Positions 7,601-16,370 of a stretch of 52,977 nt of DNA are shown piece after piece. This DNA comes from Candidatus Thiodiazotropha sp. (ex Codakia rugifera) (lineage in GTDB: Bacteria > Pseudomonadota > Gammaproteobacteria > Chromatiales > Chromatiaceae). The translations under genes were made by a program, and so were the position numbers. The stretch spans positions 1 through 52,977 of the forward strand of contig JAHXHN010000013.1 of NCBI GenBank assembly GCA_025656675.1, read 5' to 3'. A model generated the notes under the pieces. It had not been told where the DNA came from. It saw only the letters and a program-made list of their open reading frames with translations, and did no database searches. How positions within the stretch are numbered: position 1 is the stretch's first letter; each line of letters opens with the position of its first letter.

Positions 7601-8758
7601 TTAATTGCTCAGCTTATATGTTCCGACTTCTTCATATTCATTTCCACCCATGGGCATCAGTACAAGGAAGTACCCCTCTTTAAGTGACTGGAATGACAAG
7701 GTACTTATATTTGATTCGTGGGTTATTATAATAAGGTTGCCCTTACCTGAAAAAGAGCCAATTCTGTCTTCTAGTTGTGATGTATACGACTCTGCCTGAT
7801 CTTCAGAGAGATTTTCGGCTGAAGTTAGATATTCCTCTGATTCTGCCTGACTGAACGCAATAGTGGCGGTTTCTTTTGCGAGGCAGTGCGGGCTTGTCAA
7901 AGCAAGCTCTACCGGTACGCCTCTTGACTTGAACTTTTTACCTATGCTGATTGCATGTGCTTTACCTTTTTTGGATAAATTGTCTGCGCTTCCGCAAGAT
8001 GTGTCGTTAAGCAATGAACGTGTAGTCTCTTCATTTGTCTCCATGGTTGGAGATCTTATTACGATAACTAAGCCACCATCTTCCAGTTTTCCCCATACTT
8101 GGTAAAGCAGTCTGATATAGCTGACGAGACCGTCAACCTCACTTTTATTGAGTATGTCCCGCCACGCTGGCATGAATCGCCCCTTCCCATCGAGTATACT
8201 TCTGGCAAGATCCTCATTAGCAAGTTTGTCAGTCTTATGTGGATTGGTGTGATCGATAGGCTTGATTCCAATGAGATTCGTCATAGTCCCATTTCCGTCA
8301 CCATCCTTACCGTGGCAGATTGAACAATATTTTTGGTAAACACGGAAGCCGAGTTCAGGGTCGCCGGTTAGAGTGTGCCGGGAAGTACTTAGAAAGCGAA
8401 GATAGGCTATTATTGCCTTTATCTGATTCGGACTGAATACATTTTCCCATTTTGGCATTTTTTTGCCTATCTGAGCATGGCCAGTGCGATCAGTTACAGT
8501 GTCTCGCACTTCTCCTGTAATAATTTTGTGGAGTGCACTATCACTTCTAGAACGAACTGCAGATGTCAGATCTTCAGCTTTAATCTGCATCTTCTTCGCC
8601 AGCGGTCCATTGCCTTTCCCATCGATCCCATGACATAGCAGGCAGTGCGAAACGTACAGCTTTCTACCTTCAAATGCCGGAGGAAGTGCGGCAATAACGT
8701 CAGCTGTTAATAGCATGAGTAGAGCGATTGATGCCATCGATTGGGTCAAATGTTTCAT
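7601..8758 (-). CDS. Exported dihaem cytochrome c fused to a degenerate histidine-phosphatase domain
   Basis: A 385-residue protein. Residues 1-24 are a signal peptide. Two class I cytochrome c domains follow, with haem motifs at C39-LL-C42-H43 and C145-SI-C148-H149 and axial-Met candidates in KKMPKW and GRFMPAW. From about 225 to 385 it resembles the phosphoglycerate-mutase/histidine-phosphatase fold: LSKKGKAHAISIG, ELALTSPHCLAKETA and LIIITHESN. The catalytic RHG is R235-S236-P237, so the phosphorylated His is lost, while the second His (347) remains. It is therefore probably a binding domain in the periplasm rather than a phosphatase. The gene is divergent from the monohaem cytochrome and shares its regulatory box. 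Confidence 0.85.
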   Translation of the reverse strand: MKHLTQSMASIALLMLLTADVIAALPPAFEGRKLYVSHCLLCHGIDGKGNGPLAKKMQIKAEDLTSAVRSRSDSALHKIITGEVRDTVTDRTGHAQIGKKMPKWENVFSPNQIKAIIAYLRFLSTSRHTLTGDPELGFRVYQKYCSICHGKDGDGNGTMTNLIGIKPIDHTNPHKTDKLANEDLARSILDGKGRFMPAWRDILNKSEVDGLVSYIRLLYQVWGKLEDGGLVIVIRSPTMETNEETTRSLLNDTSCGSADNLSKKGKAHAISIGKKFKSRGVPVELALTSPHCLAKETATIAFSQAESEEYLTSAENLSEDQAESYTSQLEDRIGSFSGKGNLIIITHESNISTLSFQSLKEGYFLVLMPMGGNEYEEVGTYKLSN

Positions 8759-8821
8759 GTATCTACCCTCTAATTACTTATCACTAATAAATGGAATAAT
8801 TTAAGCATTAATAAAGGCAAT

Positions 8822-8838
8822 CTTAAGGTTTCTTTAAG
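8822..8838. promoter_or_regulatory. PmrA/QseB-type response-regulator box
   Basis: CTTAAG-GTTTC-TTTAAG is a direct repeat of YTTAAG with a 5-base spacer, the layout known for PmrA/QseB-type OmpR-family regulators. It lies between divergent cytochrome genes (starts at 8758 and 8983). TATATG (8848-8853) on the + strand and a TTTATTAAT stretch on the - strand are possible -10 elements, so it may serve both genes. The same box, two bases different, is at 16014-16030. Confidence 0.55.
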
Positions 8839-8982
8839 AAACAAACGATATATGCGAGGTGAATTATCTTTTTTTGCTTGAAGGCTTGACCGTTTGCAAG
8901 AGTCTGGATATTTTTTGTTATTCTAAACTTATTTAATCTCGAATCAGCACGATGGTATTTTTTGACAGAGGAGTCTGCATTT

Positions 8983-9312
8983 ATGTTGATCATGAAGTTG
9001 ATTCCAGTAGTTGTGGTCATCTTTTTTTTTCAGGTATCAGCAGTCCAGGCAGAAGGAGATCCTGTCAGAGGTAAGGTGCTTGCCGAGACGGATTGTGCAG
9101 ACTGCCATGGTGATGATGGTTTGGGTGATTACGATAGACCGCCAATTGCCGGTATGGACCCTAAGACACATATCAAAGAACTTATGAACTACAAGACGGG
9201 TAAGCGGAAGGACGAGAATGAGGATATGGTTGTAGATGATCTCAGTGAGCAGGATATGGCAGATGTTGCTGCCTATTATGCCTCGCTGCCACCGCCGCCT
9301 CAGAAGGAGTAA
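8983..9312 (+). CDS. Monohaem cytochrome c (c553-like)
   Basis: A 109-residue exported class I cytochrome. The ATG at 8983 follows GAGGAG by 8 bases and is preferred to an upstream TTG at 8962. It has a signal peptide (MKLIPVVVVIFFFQVSAVQA), one haem motif C-A-D-C-H in ETDCADCHGDDG, and a C-terminal helix with DMADVAAYYASLPPP, which is typical of the c4/c553 family. The GMDPKTHI region supplies a possible axial Met. It is divergent from the dihaem-phosphatase fusion and convergent with the dodecahaem gene. It is probably a periplasmic electron shuttle for this locus. Confidence 0.88.
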   Translation: MLIMKLIPVVVVIFFFQVSAVQAEGDPVRGKVLAETDCADCHGDDGLGDYDRPPIAGMDPKTHIKELMNYKTGKRKDENEDMVVDDLSEQDMADVAAYYASLPPPPQKE

Positions 9313-9330
9313 TTTAAAAAGTCTATCATT

Positions 9331-9356
9331 CCAGGAATGCAGGAAAGCATTTCTGG
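9331..9356. terminator. Possible hairpin between convergent cytochrome genes
   Basis: CCAGGAATGC and GCATTTCTGG pair over 6 bases of loop with one mismatch, in the 46-base gap between the convergent genes. There is no clear T tract, so a terminator role is only likely from position. Confidence 0.35.
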
Positions 9357-9358
9357 TA

Positions 9359-11152
9359 TCAATAATCAAAACCATCATGTATTTCTCCATGGCAGTTGAG
9401 CCAGCATGTGCCATTGTGTAAGCCATTGTCTATCCAGGTAGGCTCTGTAAAGATGCCAGCACCCGTGATCTCTCGAATTTGTCCAGCTACATTTGAATAG
9501 GTGAGAAAGTTGATCAGATGCTGGCTCGATGCTGAGCCATGAGGATCATGGCAATTGATACATGCAAGATTTTCACCTAGCACATGTTTATCGTGAGGGA
9601 AGGACTGATCAGTGTACAAATTACCTGAGTCATGGCATTTAAAGCAGAGACTGTTCGAGAGTGATGTGGCATTCAATGGATCAAAATCATAAGATTGTGC
9701 CAGGATGCCCTCATGTGTAGATCCATGAGGACCTGATGGACCCGAACCTCCGCCAGCAGGTGATGTATTACTACTGTGGCAATCGCTACAGTAGATTTGT
9801 CCGCTGATTGTGCTCAGGGGAATATCGTTGCGAAGACTGGGTACCTCGTTGTTGTTGCCTGGATTATTTAGTTCGATAGGATGATAGGAAACCAGAGCAG
9901 GGTTTCCAGAATTCACTTTGTCTCGAATATTATAGACACCATCTTGTCGCACCATATCGTAGCTGTTAGCAGTTGAACATCGCTGGTTGTCGCATGCGCT
10001 CCTTCCCGGCACACCATGACATTTGAAGCAGACTTCGTATTCGTAATCCACCTCAGATTTGACACTCCCGTTGATATCGATACCTGTCACACCCACCATG
10101 CTGCCGTTGACAAATGGTGCAGTCGAGTGGTTCGTGTTCATTGGACTGGTCGGATCGAATGAGATCATGGGGGGAGAGCTGAACATCGCATGTGGATTAT
10201 GGCAGTCTTCGCACTCAACATGCAGTGGCATGGTAAGAGGATTCTCAACACGTGTGGAGTCATGGCCGATACTGGGTGTCTGTTCAACCGGGTGGTGATA
10301 GAATTTTTGTTGTTCAGCCTGTATATCGGTCTGAGCTACCGTTCCGTTGTGACAGAGGTAACAGGTATTCTCTTCCTGCTCCTTGATAAGTCTTTCCGGT
10401 GTCGATGCATTGTGAGGTGTATGACAATTCATACAGGCATTCTCCTGCACCGTCAGTCCAACCCATGCCGGCTTCCTATCCGACCATGGACTCGCAACCT
10501 GCGGAGTGGCGCTAGAGGTGGCATGAGAGCTACCAGTCCAATCCCAACCAGTGCCTGTCGGAATATGACAGGTGGTGCACAGTTCACCGTTCAATGTTGA
10601 TTTGTGAAGAAAGGGCGGATGTATATCTTCATGTGCATCGTGACACGAGGCACAGTGAAGTTCATTGTTTCTCAGTGGTAGATCGACATTGTTGGGATGG
10701 ATCAGATCCGGGTCGGTCGGTAGTAGGTTTGGATTATATAGAATTGATACGGGATGGTCGTCTGAAAGGTCTGTGCCCACAAGTGCACGCCCCGTCACGA
10801 AGGTACTGCCGAGGTCATTGGTTACGCCGGGATTGATCATGTTCCCCAGGGCAATGGTGCCGTCATGGCAGGAGAGGCAAAGCACTGAGGAGGCACTCAT
10901 GGTGCCTGCCTCCGCATCCTTGGTGCTGCTATGATAGTCAATATATCCACCACCTGAATGTCTATTCCATAATGGCGAATCGGGTGCTGCTGCATGAGGT
11001 GTATGACAGAATATACAGATTCGGTCTTCCGTTTGGCTCTTGACCAGTCCAGGTCCTGTAATTGAAAGGTTATGAACTGTATCAGCAACACCAGCTATAG
11101 CGGCACTGGAGACAATCATAAGATATATAAAGAGTAGAGAAATCTTATGCAC
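9359..11152 (-). CDS. Dodecahaem cytochrome c (doubled CXXCH type)
   Basis: A 597-residue exported cytochrome with a signal peptide (ISLLFIYLMIVSSAAIA). Eleven CXXCH motifs (CIFCH, CLSCH, CASCH, CTTCH, CMNCH, CYLCH, CEDCH, CFKCH, CSDCH, CFKCH, CINCH) are followed by one CXXXCH (CWLNCH), giving 12 predicted haems. Several are followed by xPH, as in doubled-CXXCH-motif proteins. The GTG start follows the NHL stop by one base, so it is the last gene of the leftward operon. With the beta-barrel and small cytochromes it resembles the outer-surface member (OmcB/ExtA-like) of a porin-cytochrome conduit. The link to an extracellular acceptor or donor is inferred. Confidence 0.9.
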   Translation of the reverse strand: MHKISLLFIYLMIVSSAAIAGVADTVHNLSITGPGLVKSQTEDRICIFCHTPHAAAPDSPLWNRHSGGGYIDYHSSTKDAEAGTMSASSVLCLSCHDGTIALGNMINPGVTNDLGSTFVTGRALVGTDLSDDHPVSILYNPNLLPTDPDLIHPNNVDLPLRNNELHCASCHDAHEDIHPPFLHKSTLNGELCTTCHIPTGTGWDWTGSSHATSSATPQVASPWSDRKPAWVGLTVQENACMNCHTPHNASTPERLIKEQEENTCYLCHNGTVAQTDIQAEQQKFYHHPVEQTPSIGHDSTRVENPLTMPLHVECEDCHNPHAMFSSPPMISFDPTSPMNTNHSTAPFVNGSMVGVTGIDINGSVKSEVDYEYEVCFKCHGVPGRSACDNQRCSTANSYDMVRQDGVYNIRDKVNSGNPALVSYHPIELNNPGNNNEVPSLRNDIPLSTISGQIYCSDCHSSNTSPAGGGSGPSGPHGSTHEGILAQSYDFDPLNATSLSNSLCFKCHDSGNLYTDQSFPHDKHVLGENLACINCHDPHGSASSQHLINFLTYSNVAGQIREITGAGIFTEPTWIDNGLHNGTCWLNCHGEIHDGFDY

Positions 11153-11153
11153 G

Positions 11154-12161
11154 TCAGTTATCCACCTTCAGGTATTGAAAAACCTGGATGCGTTGATTGT
11201 AAGAATCAGCAACGAATATCTTGTCATCCCAGATCGCCAGACCTGAGGGCATACGGAACTTACCAGGGGTATCGCCAATACTGCCGAACTCAAGCAGGAA
11301 TGTCCCACTCTGATCGAAAATCTGGATGCGATTTGCCAACGCATCTGCAATATAGATATGCCCGTCGGAGTCAAGGGCAAGCCCCTTTGATTGGGTGAAG
11401 TAACCTGAAGCATTCCCTTGCTTGCCAAAGGTATACAGATGACGGGAGCTGTTATCGAAAGACTGGACCCTGAAATTCATGGTGTCATTGACGAACAGGC
11501 GCTGGTCAGAAAAAGCCAAGTGACTCGGAAAATTAAACTGTAAATCCTGTTCCCCGCGCTCACCAATTTTATATAAAAGATTTCCGTCAAAATCGAAAAC
11601 CAGTACCTCATGCGCCAGGGTATCTGCAATATAGAGTTGCTGTAGCTTTGGATCAAAAACTAAGCTGGTCGGGCGCAGGAAACCCTCTAACACATATAAT
11701 GTCTTCAGGTTGGAATTCAGGACGAATACTTTGTTTAATTTAGAATCGGCGACAAACAGTCTGTTATCTGCGAGTGAAACCCCGATCGGTGATTCCAGTC
11801 GATTAATACCGGCATGATCAATCTTTCGATAGGATTTGCCATCCATTTCGAACAGATGCACAACTGCTGCATCGGGGTCCGCTACCGCTATCCTGTTTGC
11901 ATTGACGGCAATTGTATATGGACGTGACATTGTATGTTCTTCACTGCCAGTCAGCAGGTCGAGAATCCTGCGAAAGAAATTATTTTTAAACCCCAGATCT
12001 TCAGCACTTCTGAATTCGGTTATGAATTTAATTCTTGATATTTCAGGTGCTGCCGGCCAAACCAGATGTGTTGTATCACTGGATTCGTTAAATGTCTCCG
12101 GTCCGGTCGATGAGCAGGCGCCGAGAAACAGTAGTACTAGCATGCCCAGATATCTGGTCAC
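11154..12161 (-). CDS. NHL-repeat lipoprotein
   Basis: A 335-residue protein with a lipoprotein signal (VLLFLGACSS), so it is probably membrane-anchored. From about residue 75 to 330 there are five to six NHL/six-bladed beta-propeller repeats, e.g. FNFPSHLAFSDQRLFVNDT, SKGLALDSDGHIYIADALANRIQIFD and RMPSGLAIWDDKIFVADSYNQRIQVF. The start is GTG, overlapping the beta-barrel stop by 4 bases (GTGA), with GGAGG within the barrel end as SD. It is strongly related to the second NHL lipoprotein at 16487-17584. NHL propellers often accompany multihaem cytochromes and porins and probably scaffold the complex. Confidence 0.88.
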   Translation of the reverse strand: MTRYLGMLVLLFLGACSSTGPETFNESSDTTHLVWPAAPEISRIKFITEFRSAEDLGFKNNFFRRILDLLTGSEEHTMSRPYTIAVNANRIAVADPDAAVVHLFEMDGKSYRKIDHAGINRLESPIGVSLADNRLFVADSKLNKVFVLNSNLKTLYVLEGFLRPTSLVFDPKLQQLYIADTLAHEVLVFDFDGNLLYKIGERGEQDLQFNFPSHLAFSDQRLFVNDTMNFRVQSFDNSSRHLYTFGKQGNASGYFTQSKGLALDSDGHIYIADALANRIQIFDQSGTFLLEFGSIGDTPGKFRMPSGLAIWDDKIFVADSYNQRIQVFQYLKVDN

Positions 12162-14173
12162 AAGATCCTCCGTCTCAAGGTAAACATCAGTCTGTCGTCA
12201 ATGGTCTCTGTTGTCTCGCTATCTTGTGATCTATCAACGGAACGACGATCATGATGATAGTTTAATTCTAAATCGACTTTTCGATATCGCCAGCGTGCCC
12301 AGATGCCGGCTGAGATGAACTCATCATCCAAACGGCCACCTGAAATGACATTTCCCTCATCATGTCTCTTCCAAGCGCTTATAGTCGGTCTGATTGTCAG
12401 ATTAGGGCGAGGCTGCCAGTTGGCTGTGAGGTCGATACGATAGAGGTCTGTATCCAGTGACTCCTGTTCGGTGAACGATTGGGTAGCGTTAAAGTTCCAT
12501 AGAATTCCCCTGGATTTGGTGTTTTTGAAAGTTGTCCAGGAGAGGAGTTGTCTATAGGTATAAGTCGTTGATTCGAAACCGCCTGACAGTGTGAAGCGTC
12601 GTTCGGCACCAACAAGGGCATCTATACCTGCCAGCTTTGAACGGAATTCTAGGTCCGTGAGTGTATTACGTGTGTTCTGTAGAAAACTCTCACTGGCACC
12701 GGAAATGAGCTTGTCATCCGATTTGCTGTCGGAGTGGGAGAATCGTACCCAATCATAGTCAATTGAGAAATTGTAATTTGTAAAGGTGGTGGAAAATTCC
12801 TGCGATGGTAGTTGCTGTGCATTATAACTGACCAGAATGATGTCACCGGTATTGATTCGAACACCGGGAAATACCTGGAGTTGTATGAGGTCTCCAGACA
12901 GATTCAATACTGTGTAATCCGTCCCCTCATCGTAAACAATGGCACCGCTGCTGTCGGTGATGATGATAGTGCCGGTAATAATGAAGCGCCGGTCAAGAAT
13001 GATTGCACCTGTCAAAGGCACTGTGTGACTCTCATCAATGACATCCAAAAGCCCGAGATTTGAAACACGGTCGGTCTCTTGATAGGTGGCTCCAAGACCG
13101 GCCCTGATATTAGCGCCTAGGAGATTGCTCTTGTTGTATTGTGTCTTAAGTCCAAAACGCCATCTGTCTTCATCCACATTTTCAGAGTCGCGAGTATTTA
13201 TATTGACATGGGCAGTTGTATTCAAATTATTGTGCAATCTGTGGTGTAACTCAAAATCACCACCATGCTCTTCATTTTCAATAGTCTGAGTAATGGATTG
13301 ATAATGATAGGAAGTACGACTATAAAGATTGTCCAGATGCTGTATCCGGGCTGTTTCATCCAGTGTCAGACGCTCATTGGCATTGAATCCGGTTCGGTCG
13401 TAATAGTTGATGAGTGACTGCAACTGACTATTTCGTCCCCAGTTGAGATTATGAGATATATTGGCTCTGTCTAATGCATAATCCTGATTACGCATAATGA
13501 TTCTGTCATCCAAACTGCCATGCTCCAGGTGCACGCTTAATTTGCTGCTTCGCCCTTTTAAGATCCAACTTTCAAGGATTTCATCACGTTCCGTCACAGA
13601 ACTGTTGAGACTGGATCGGAATTCTTCATCCAGTGACCTCTCCTCGTACGTTAGACTCATCGGGAATGGCGGATTTTTCCACTGAACAGTGGCGCTCTTT
13701 GTATCAATCACCGTATCGTAGCGACTGCCCAAAGAACCCGTATTGAGGTTTGAGCTTCTTTGTGCAGATAAGTTAATGCCCAATGGTCCGGGTGTTCCCC
13801 GTAGCAGGTTGGTCTGAAAAAGATAATTTAGAAGTTCGCCATCATTCTCCTGTTGGGTAACACTGGAGTCGAACTCGCTCCATGTGTATATAGGCTCAAT
13901 ATCGATCAGAAACCAGGCAATTTCAGGGTCCAGTACATAGCCTATCTGACCAATTCTAAAACCCGCCTCCCACTCAGTTTCACGAGATTCGCTGCCATTT
14001 CGCCTGTTGGTTCCGTCAAACTTTACAATTGCTTCTAGTTCAGTGGGTGAAAGAAAAATATGTTCTCGAAATTGTGCACTGAGGTTGCCAGTCCAAAACA
14101 TGATCAGTGTAAATAGTAACCAAGGACAAACCGGATGATCAGCGATTCTTGGCATGGTCTCTACCGGAACCAT
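12158..14173 (-). CDS. Outer-membrane beta-barrel (porin-like) component of a cytochrome conduit
   Basis: A 671-residue exported protein. The signal hydrophobic core is LLFTLIMFWTGNLSAQ; the start could be codon 1 or the internal ATG at codon 7. The body consists of alternating polar/hydrophobic strands and turns typical of a large beta-barrel, many with aromatic ends (e.g. SMSLTYEERSLD-like and LELNYHHDRRSVD). It ends in a beta-signal-like strand (DRLMFTLRRRIL), without the usual final Phe. There is no haem motif. It lies between trihaem cytochromes and the NHL lipoprotein in one operon. By analogy with MtrB/PioB/OmbB, it would hold a haem wire across the outer membrane. Family membership is not proven from sequence alone. 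Confidence 0.75.
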   Translation of the reverse strand: MVPVETMPRIADHPVCPWLLFTLIMFWTGNLSAQFREHIFLSPTELEAIVKFDGTNRRNGSESRETEWEAGFRIGQIGYVLDPEIAWFLIDIEPIYTWSEFDSSVTQQENDGELLNYLFQTNLLRGTPGPLGINLSAQRSSNLNTGSLGSRYDTVIDTKSATVQWKNPPFPMSLTYEERSLDEEFRSSLNSSVTERDEILESWILKGRSSKLSVHLEHGSLDDRIIMRNQDYALDRANISHNLNWGRNSQLQSLINYYDRTGFNANERLTLDETARIQHLDNLYSRTSYHYQSITQTIENEEHGGDFELHHRLHNNLNTTAHVNINTRDSENVDEDRWRFGLKTQYNKSNLLGANIRAGLGATYQETDRVSNLGLLDVIDESHTVPLTGAIILDRRFIITGTIIITDSSGAIVYDEGTDYTVLNLSGDLIQLQVFPGVRINTGDIILVSYNAQQLPSQEFSTTFTNYNFSIDYDWVRFSHSDSKSDDKLISGASESFLQNTRNTLTDLEFRSKLAGIDALVGAERRFTLSGGFESTTYTYRQLLSWTTFKNTKSRGILWNFNATQSFTEQESLDTDLYRIDLTANWQPRPNLTIRPTISAWKRHDEGNVISGGRLDDEFISAGIWARWRYRKVDLELNYHHDRRSVDRSQDSETTETIDDRLMFTLRRRIL

Positions 14174-14178
14174 GCTGA

Positions 14179-14517
14179 TTACTTCTCTTTAATTAAATGA
14201 CAGCGGTTACAGTTTGCAAACCCGTCATCAAAGGCCTCAGTGCCATTATGGCAAGTGGAGCAGACTTTACCTTCTTTCATCAGGTCCTTATTGATCGGTG
14301 TGGTACCCGTCTTCATTTCAAAAATCTTGTTATGGCAGGCATCGCATCGATAATTAATGCGATGTATCCAGTGGGGAAAAATGGATGGTGGAAATGATTT
14401 TAACTTTTCTGGATCCCCTCCCTCGCGTTCATACTGAATATCCCCGGGAGCAGCCAAAACAGAAGTGCAAGTTGCTATTAAAAACAGGAACACCAACTTT
14501 GATGGACATCTATGCAT
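14179..14517 (-). CDS. Periplasmic trihaem cytochrome c7-like
   Basis: A 112-residue exported protein with three haem motifs (CDACH, CSTCH, CNRCH) and His residues for bis-His ligation (IFPHWIHRINYRC). This matches the c(7)-type trihaem family (PpcA-like spacing FPHWIHR). The ATG at 14517 is preferred over ATG at 14523 because AGAAGG is 7 bases before the former and only one base before the latter. The signal core is LVFLFLIATCTSVLA. It ends 5 bases before the beta-barrel start. It is likely the periplasmic entry of the conduit. Confidence 0.85.
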   Translation of the reverse strand: MHRCPSKLVFLFLIATCTSVLAAPGDIQYEREGGDPEKLKSFPPSIFPHWIHRINYRCDACHNKIFEMKTGTTPINKDLMKEGKVCSTCHNGTEAFDDGFANCNRCHLIKEK

Positions 14518-14567
14518 ACACATACCTTCTGCTTTTACATCGCTATATCGTCACAGCAGATGTCTAT

Positions 14568-15245
14568 TCATTCTTCTTCTTCATCGCTGTTTAAATGGCA
14601 GCGATCGCATGCTTTGAGAGAGAAGGAAACCTTCTTTCTGCCATGACAGGCACCACAGGACATGCCTTTTTTCTTCATCTCCTTCATCGTGGCCGGATTT
14701 CTTTTGTAAGGATAAAGGGATGGATTGTGGCAATTCTTGCACCCTAGCCATTGGGTGTGAGCAGAGTGGGGAAAGAATGCATCGTCCTCAGGCTCCTCGC
14801 CTTTGATAACAAAGTCCCACTGGAATGCTGTGCCCCACAATGAGCGAGGATCCTCTCCGGGCCGCGGCCGAATTAAACCCTGTTCCAGTGCAGCTGACCA
14901 ATCAATGTTTTTTTTGTAGTCTTTGGGCAGGATTTTCTTTACCCGATCCCACTCCATGACCGACTCTATTTCGGGTCTTGGCGCATTATCATCGGGCAGT
15001 TTGAAAAGTGGTATTTGCGGTCCGGCTGCCTGATTTTCGTGCAGTGCTTTGGATTGGGCATCGATCAGTTCCGCCTGTCTTATGCGTTCCTTTTCGGCCA
15101 GCTCTTTGGGAGTCGGAGGTTGGATATCAAAAAACAGCTGCTTGGTTTTGGTGCTGCAGGCAACGATGATCAGTGCACATGAAAGCACCAGGGCAATCCG
15201 TATTACCCTGGTTCTTGGTCTCAGCTTTTTCGCCTTGGTGTACAT
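14568..15245 (-). CDS. Trihaem cytochrome c lipoprotein
   Basis: A 225-residue protein. An N-terminal hydrophobic segment with lipobox (LIIVACST, Cys about 30) indicates a lipoprotein. Residues 40-140 are a helical charged region with Glu/Lys repeats and a Pro-rich stretch. The C-terminal 80 residues carry three haem motifs (CKNCH, CGACH, CDRCH) and FPHSAHTQW, as in c7-type trihaem domains, and end in an acidic tail (SDEEEE). It is a paralogue of the trihaem gene downstream, but with a membrane anchor. It lies 20 bases after the tetrahaem stop and is part of the same operon. Confidence 0.85.
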   Translation of the reverse strand: MYTKAKKLRPRTRVIRIALVLSCALIIVACSTKTKQLFFDIQPPTPKELAEKERIRQAELIDAQSKALHENQAAGPQIPLFKLPDDNAPRPEIESVMEWDRVKKILPKDYKKNIDWSAALEQGLIRPRPGEDPRSLWGTAFQWDFVIKGEEPEDDAFFPHSAHTQWLGCKNCHNPSLYPYKRNPATMKEMKKKGMSCGACHGRKKVSFSLKACDRCHLNSDEEEE

Positions 15246-15265
15246 ACGGCGAAATCACTGTGAAG

Positions 15266-15892
15266 TTACTTAACGTGACAAGCTAGGCACAAGGCGCTTC
15301 CAGCGTTACTCATACGCAGGAAAGGTTCGTTTGTGTTGTCATGAACGGAGTGGCAGGTACCGCACTCAACTTGATCGCCGCCAGCACCGAATAGTTGTAA
15401 TCCATTCACCTGAGAGCCCACCGGTGCGACAAAATCGACATCTTGGGCGGCATTATAGGTCAGTGAGATTGGGTGGTCATTGCTTAGGTCAGTGCCAAGG
15501 CTATTGCCTAAAGTATGAATACCCTGCCCGGGAGTAACCCCACTTGGGAAGTTGAGGAGTTGATCAGTAGCCACGGTTCCATCATGACAACTCAGGCATG
15601 CCAGCGAGACACCTGCTGGAGAGCCAGCAATAGTCATATCCAGTGATGGGCTGCTGTACATGGTGTATGTAGCTTGCGTGTCTTCATGGTTCCACAGTGG
15701 CGTTGTCGAATTCGTTGTACTGGCGTCATGGGGGGTATGACAGTACGCGCAAACTTGGGTATTGCCAGCATTGGTCAGCAACGTCGTATTACTGGTCAGA
15801 TCATGAGAGGTCCCTATGATGACTGCTACTGCTGCAGTTCCAAATAGGCAAAGGGAGACAAATGGGAGAGCTAGGATAGTTGCTTTTTTCAT
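15266..15892 (-). CDS. Tetrahaem cytochrome c (doubled CXXCH type)
   Basis: A 208-residue exported protein starting at ATG 15892. GGAGGA lies 5 bases upstream, so this start is preferred over a longer frame from 15925. It has a signal peptide (LALPFVSLCLFGTAAVA) and four haem motifs (CAYCH, CLSCH, CGTCH, CLACH, the last one three residues before the end). The region GTSHDLTSNTTLL...CAYCHTPHDAS closely parallels the N-terminal domain of the dodecahaem protein (CIFCHTPHAA). It is first in the leftward conduit operon and follows the CTTAAG box at 16014. Confidence 0.9.
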   Translation of the reverse strand: MKKATILALPFVSLCLFGTAAVAVIIGTSHDLTSNTTLLTNAGNTQVCAYCHTPHDASTTNSTTPLWNHEDTQATYTMYSSPSLDMTIAGSPAGVSLACLSCHDGTVATDQLLNFPSGVTPGQGIHTLGNSLGTDLSNDHPISLTYNAAQDVDFVAPVGSQVNGLQLFGAGGDQVECGTCHSVHDNTNEPFLRMSNAGSALCLACHVK

Positions 15893-16013
15893 TCCGATCC
15901 TCCGGGTACAGATTGGATGACGCACCAGCTCCTTGTCAGTGCTGTAGGCTTATTTTTTTACTTCTACTGCTTGGGTGCTTCTACTGCATTAAGAGATCAG
16001 CTGTTTTCGAATT

Positions 16014-16030
16014 CTTAAGGTTTGCTTAAG
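16014..16030. promoter_or_regulatory. PmrA/QseB-type response-regulator box upstream of the conduit operon
   Basis: CTTAAG-GTTTG-CTTAAG is a perfect direct repeat (also palindromic) with the 5-base spacer of PmrA/QseB boxes. It is 121 bases before the tetrahaem start. A near-identical site (two bases different) is at 8822-8838, which suggests shared control of both cytochrome units. Confidence 0.55.
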
Positions 16031-16370
16031 AATTGGGACTAAATTCCCACAACTTTTAGGGTATATTAAGACAGCAATTTGTAATCGTCAATGATTGTTG
16101 GGAACTATTTGCTTGATATTTAAAATAGTATTTAAATTCTCAGCATGGCTAATACAAACCCCAGCAAATGACTGACGTTATTACTGGGTAAATAGAAGGC
16201 GAAATTCAGAGGACGATAATTTATTAGCTGTAGGGTGTTATGTTGCTAATGTGATTGTGTGAATGTTAACAACCTTTGTATCTTTAGCTGACGAGTATGT
16301 TATTTCGATGACTCACATAAACGACTGATGAAACTTACTGGGTGATGGGTTTTGTTCCTGTGTTTTGTAT

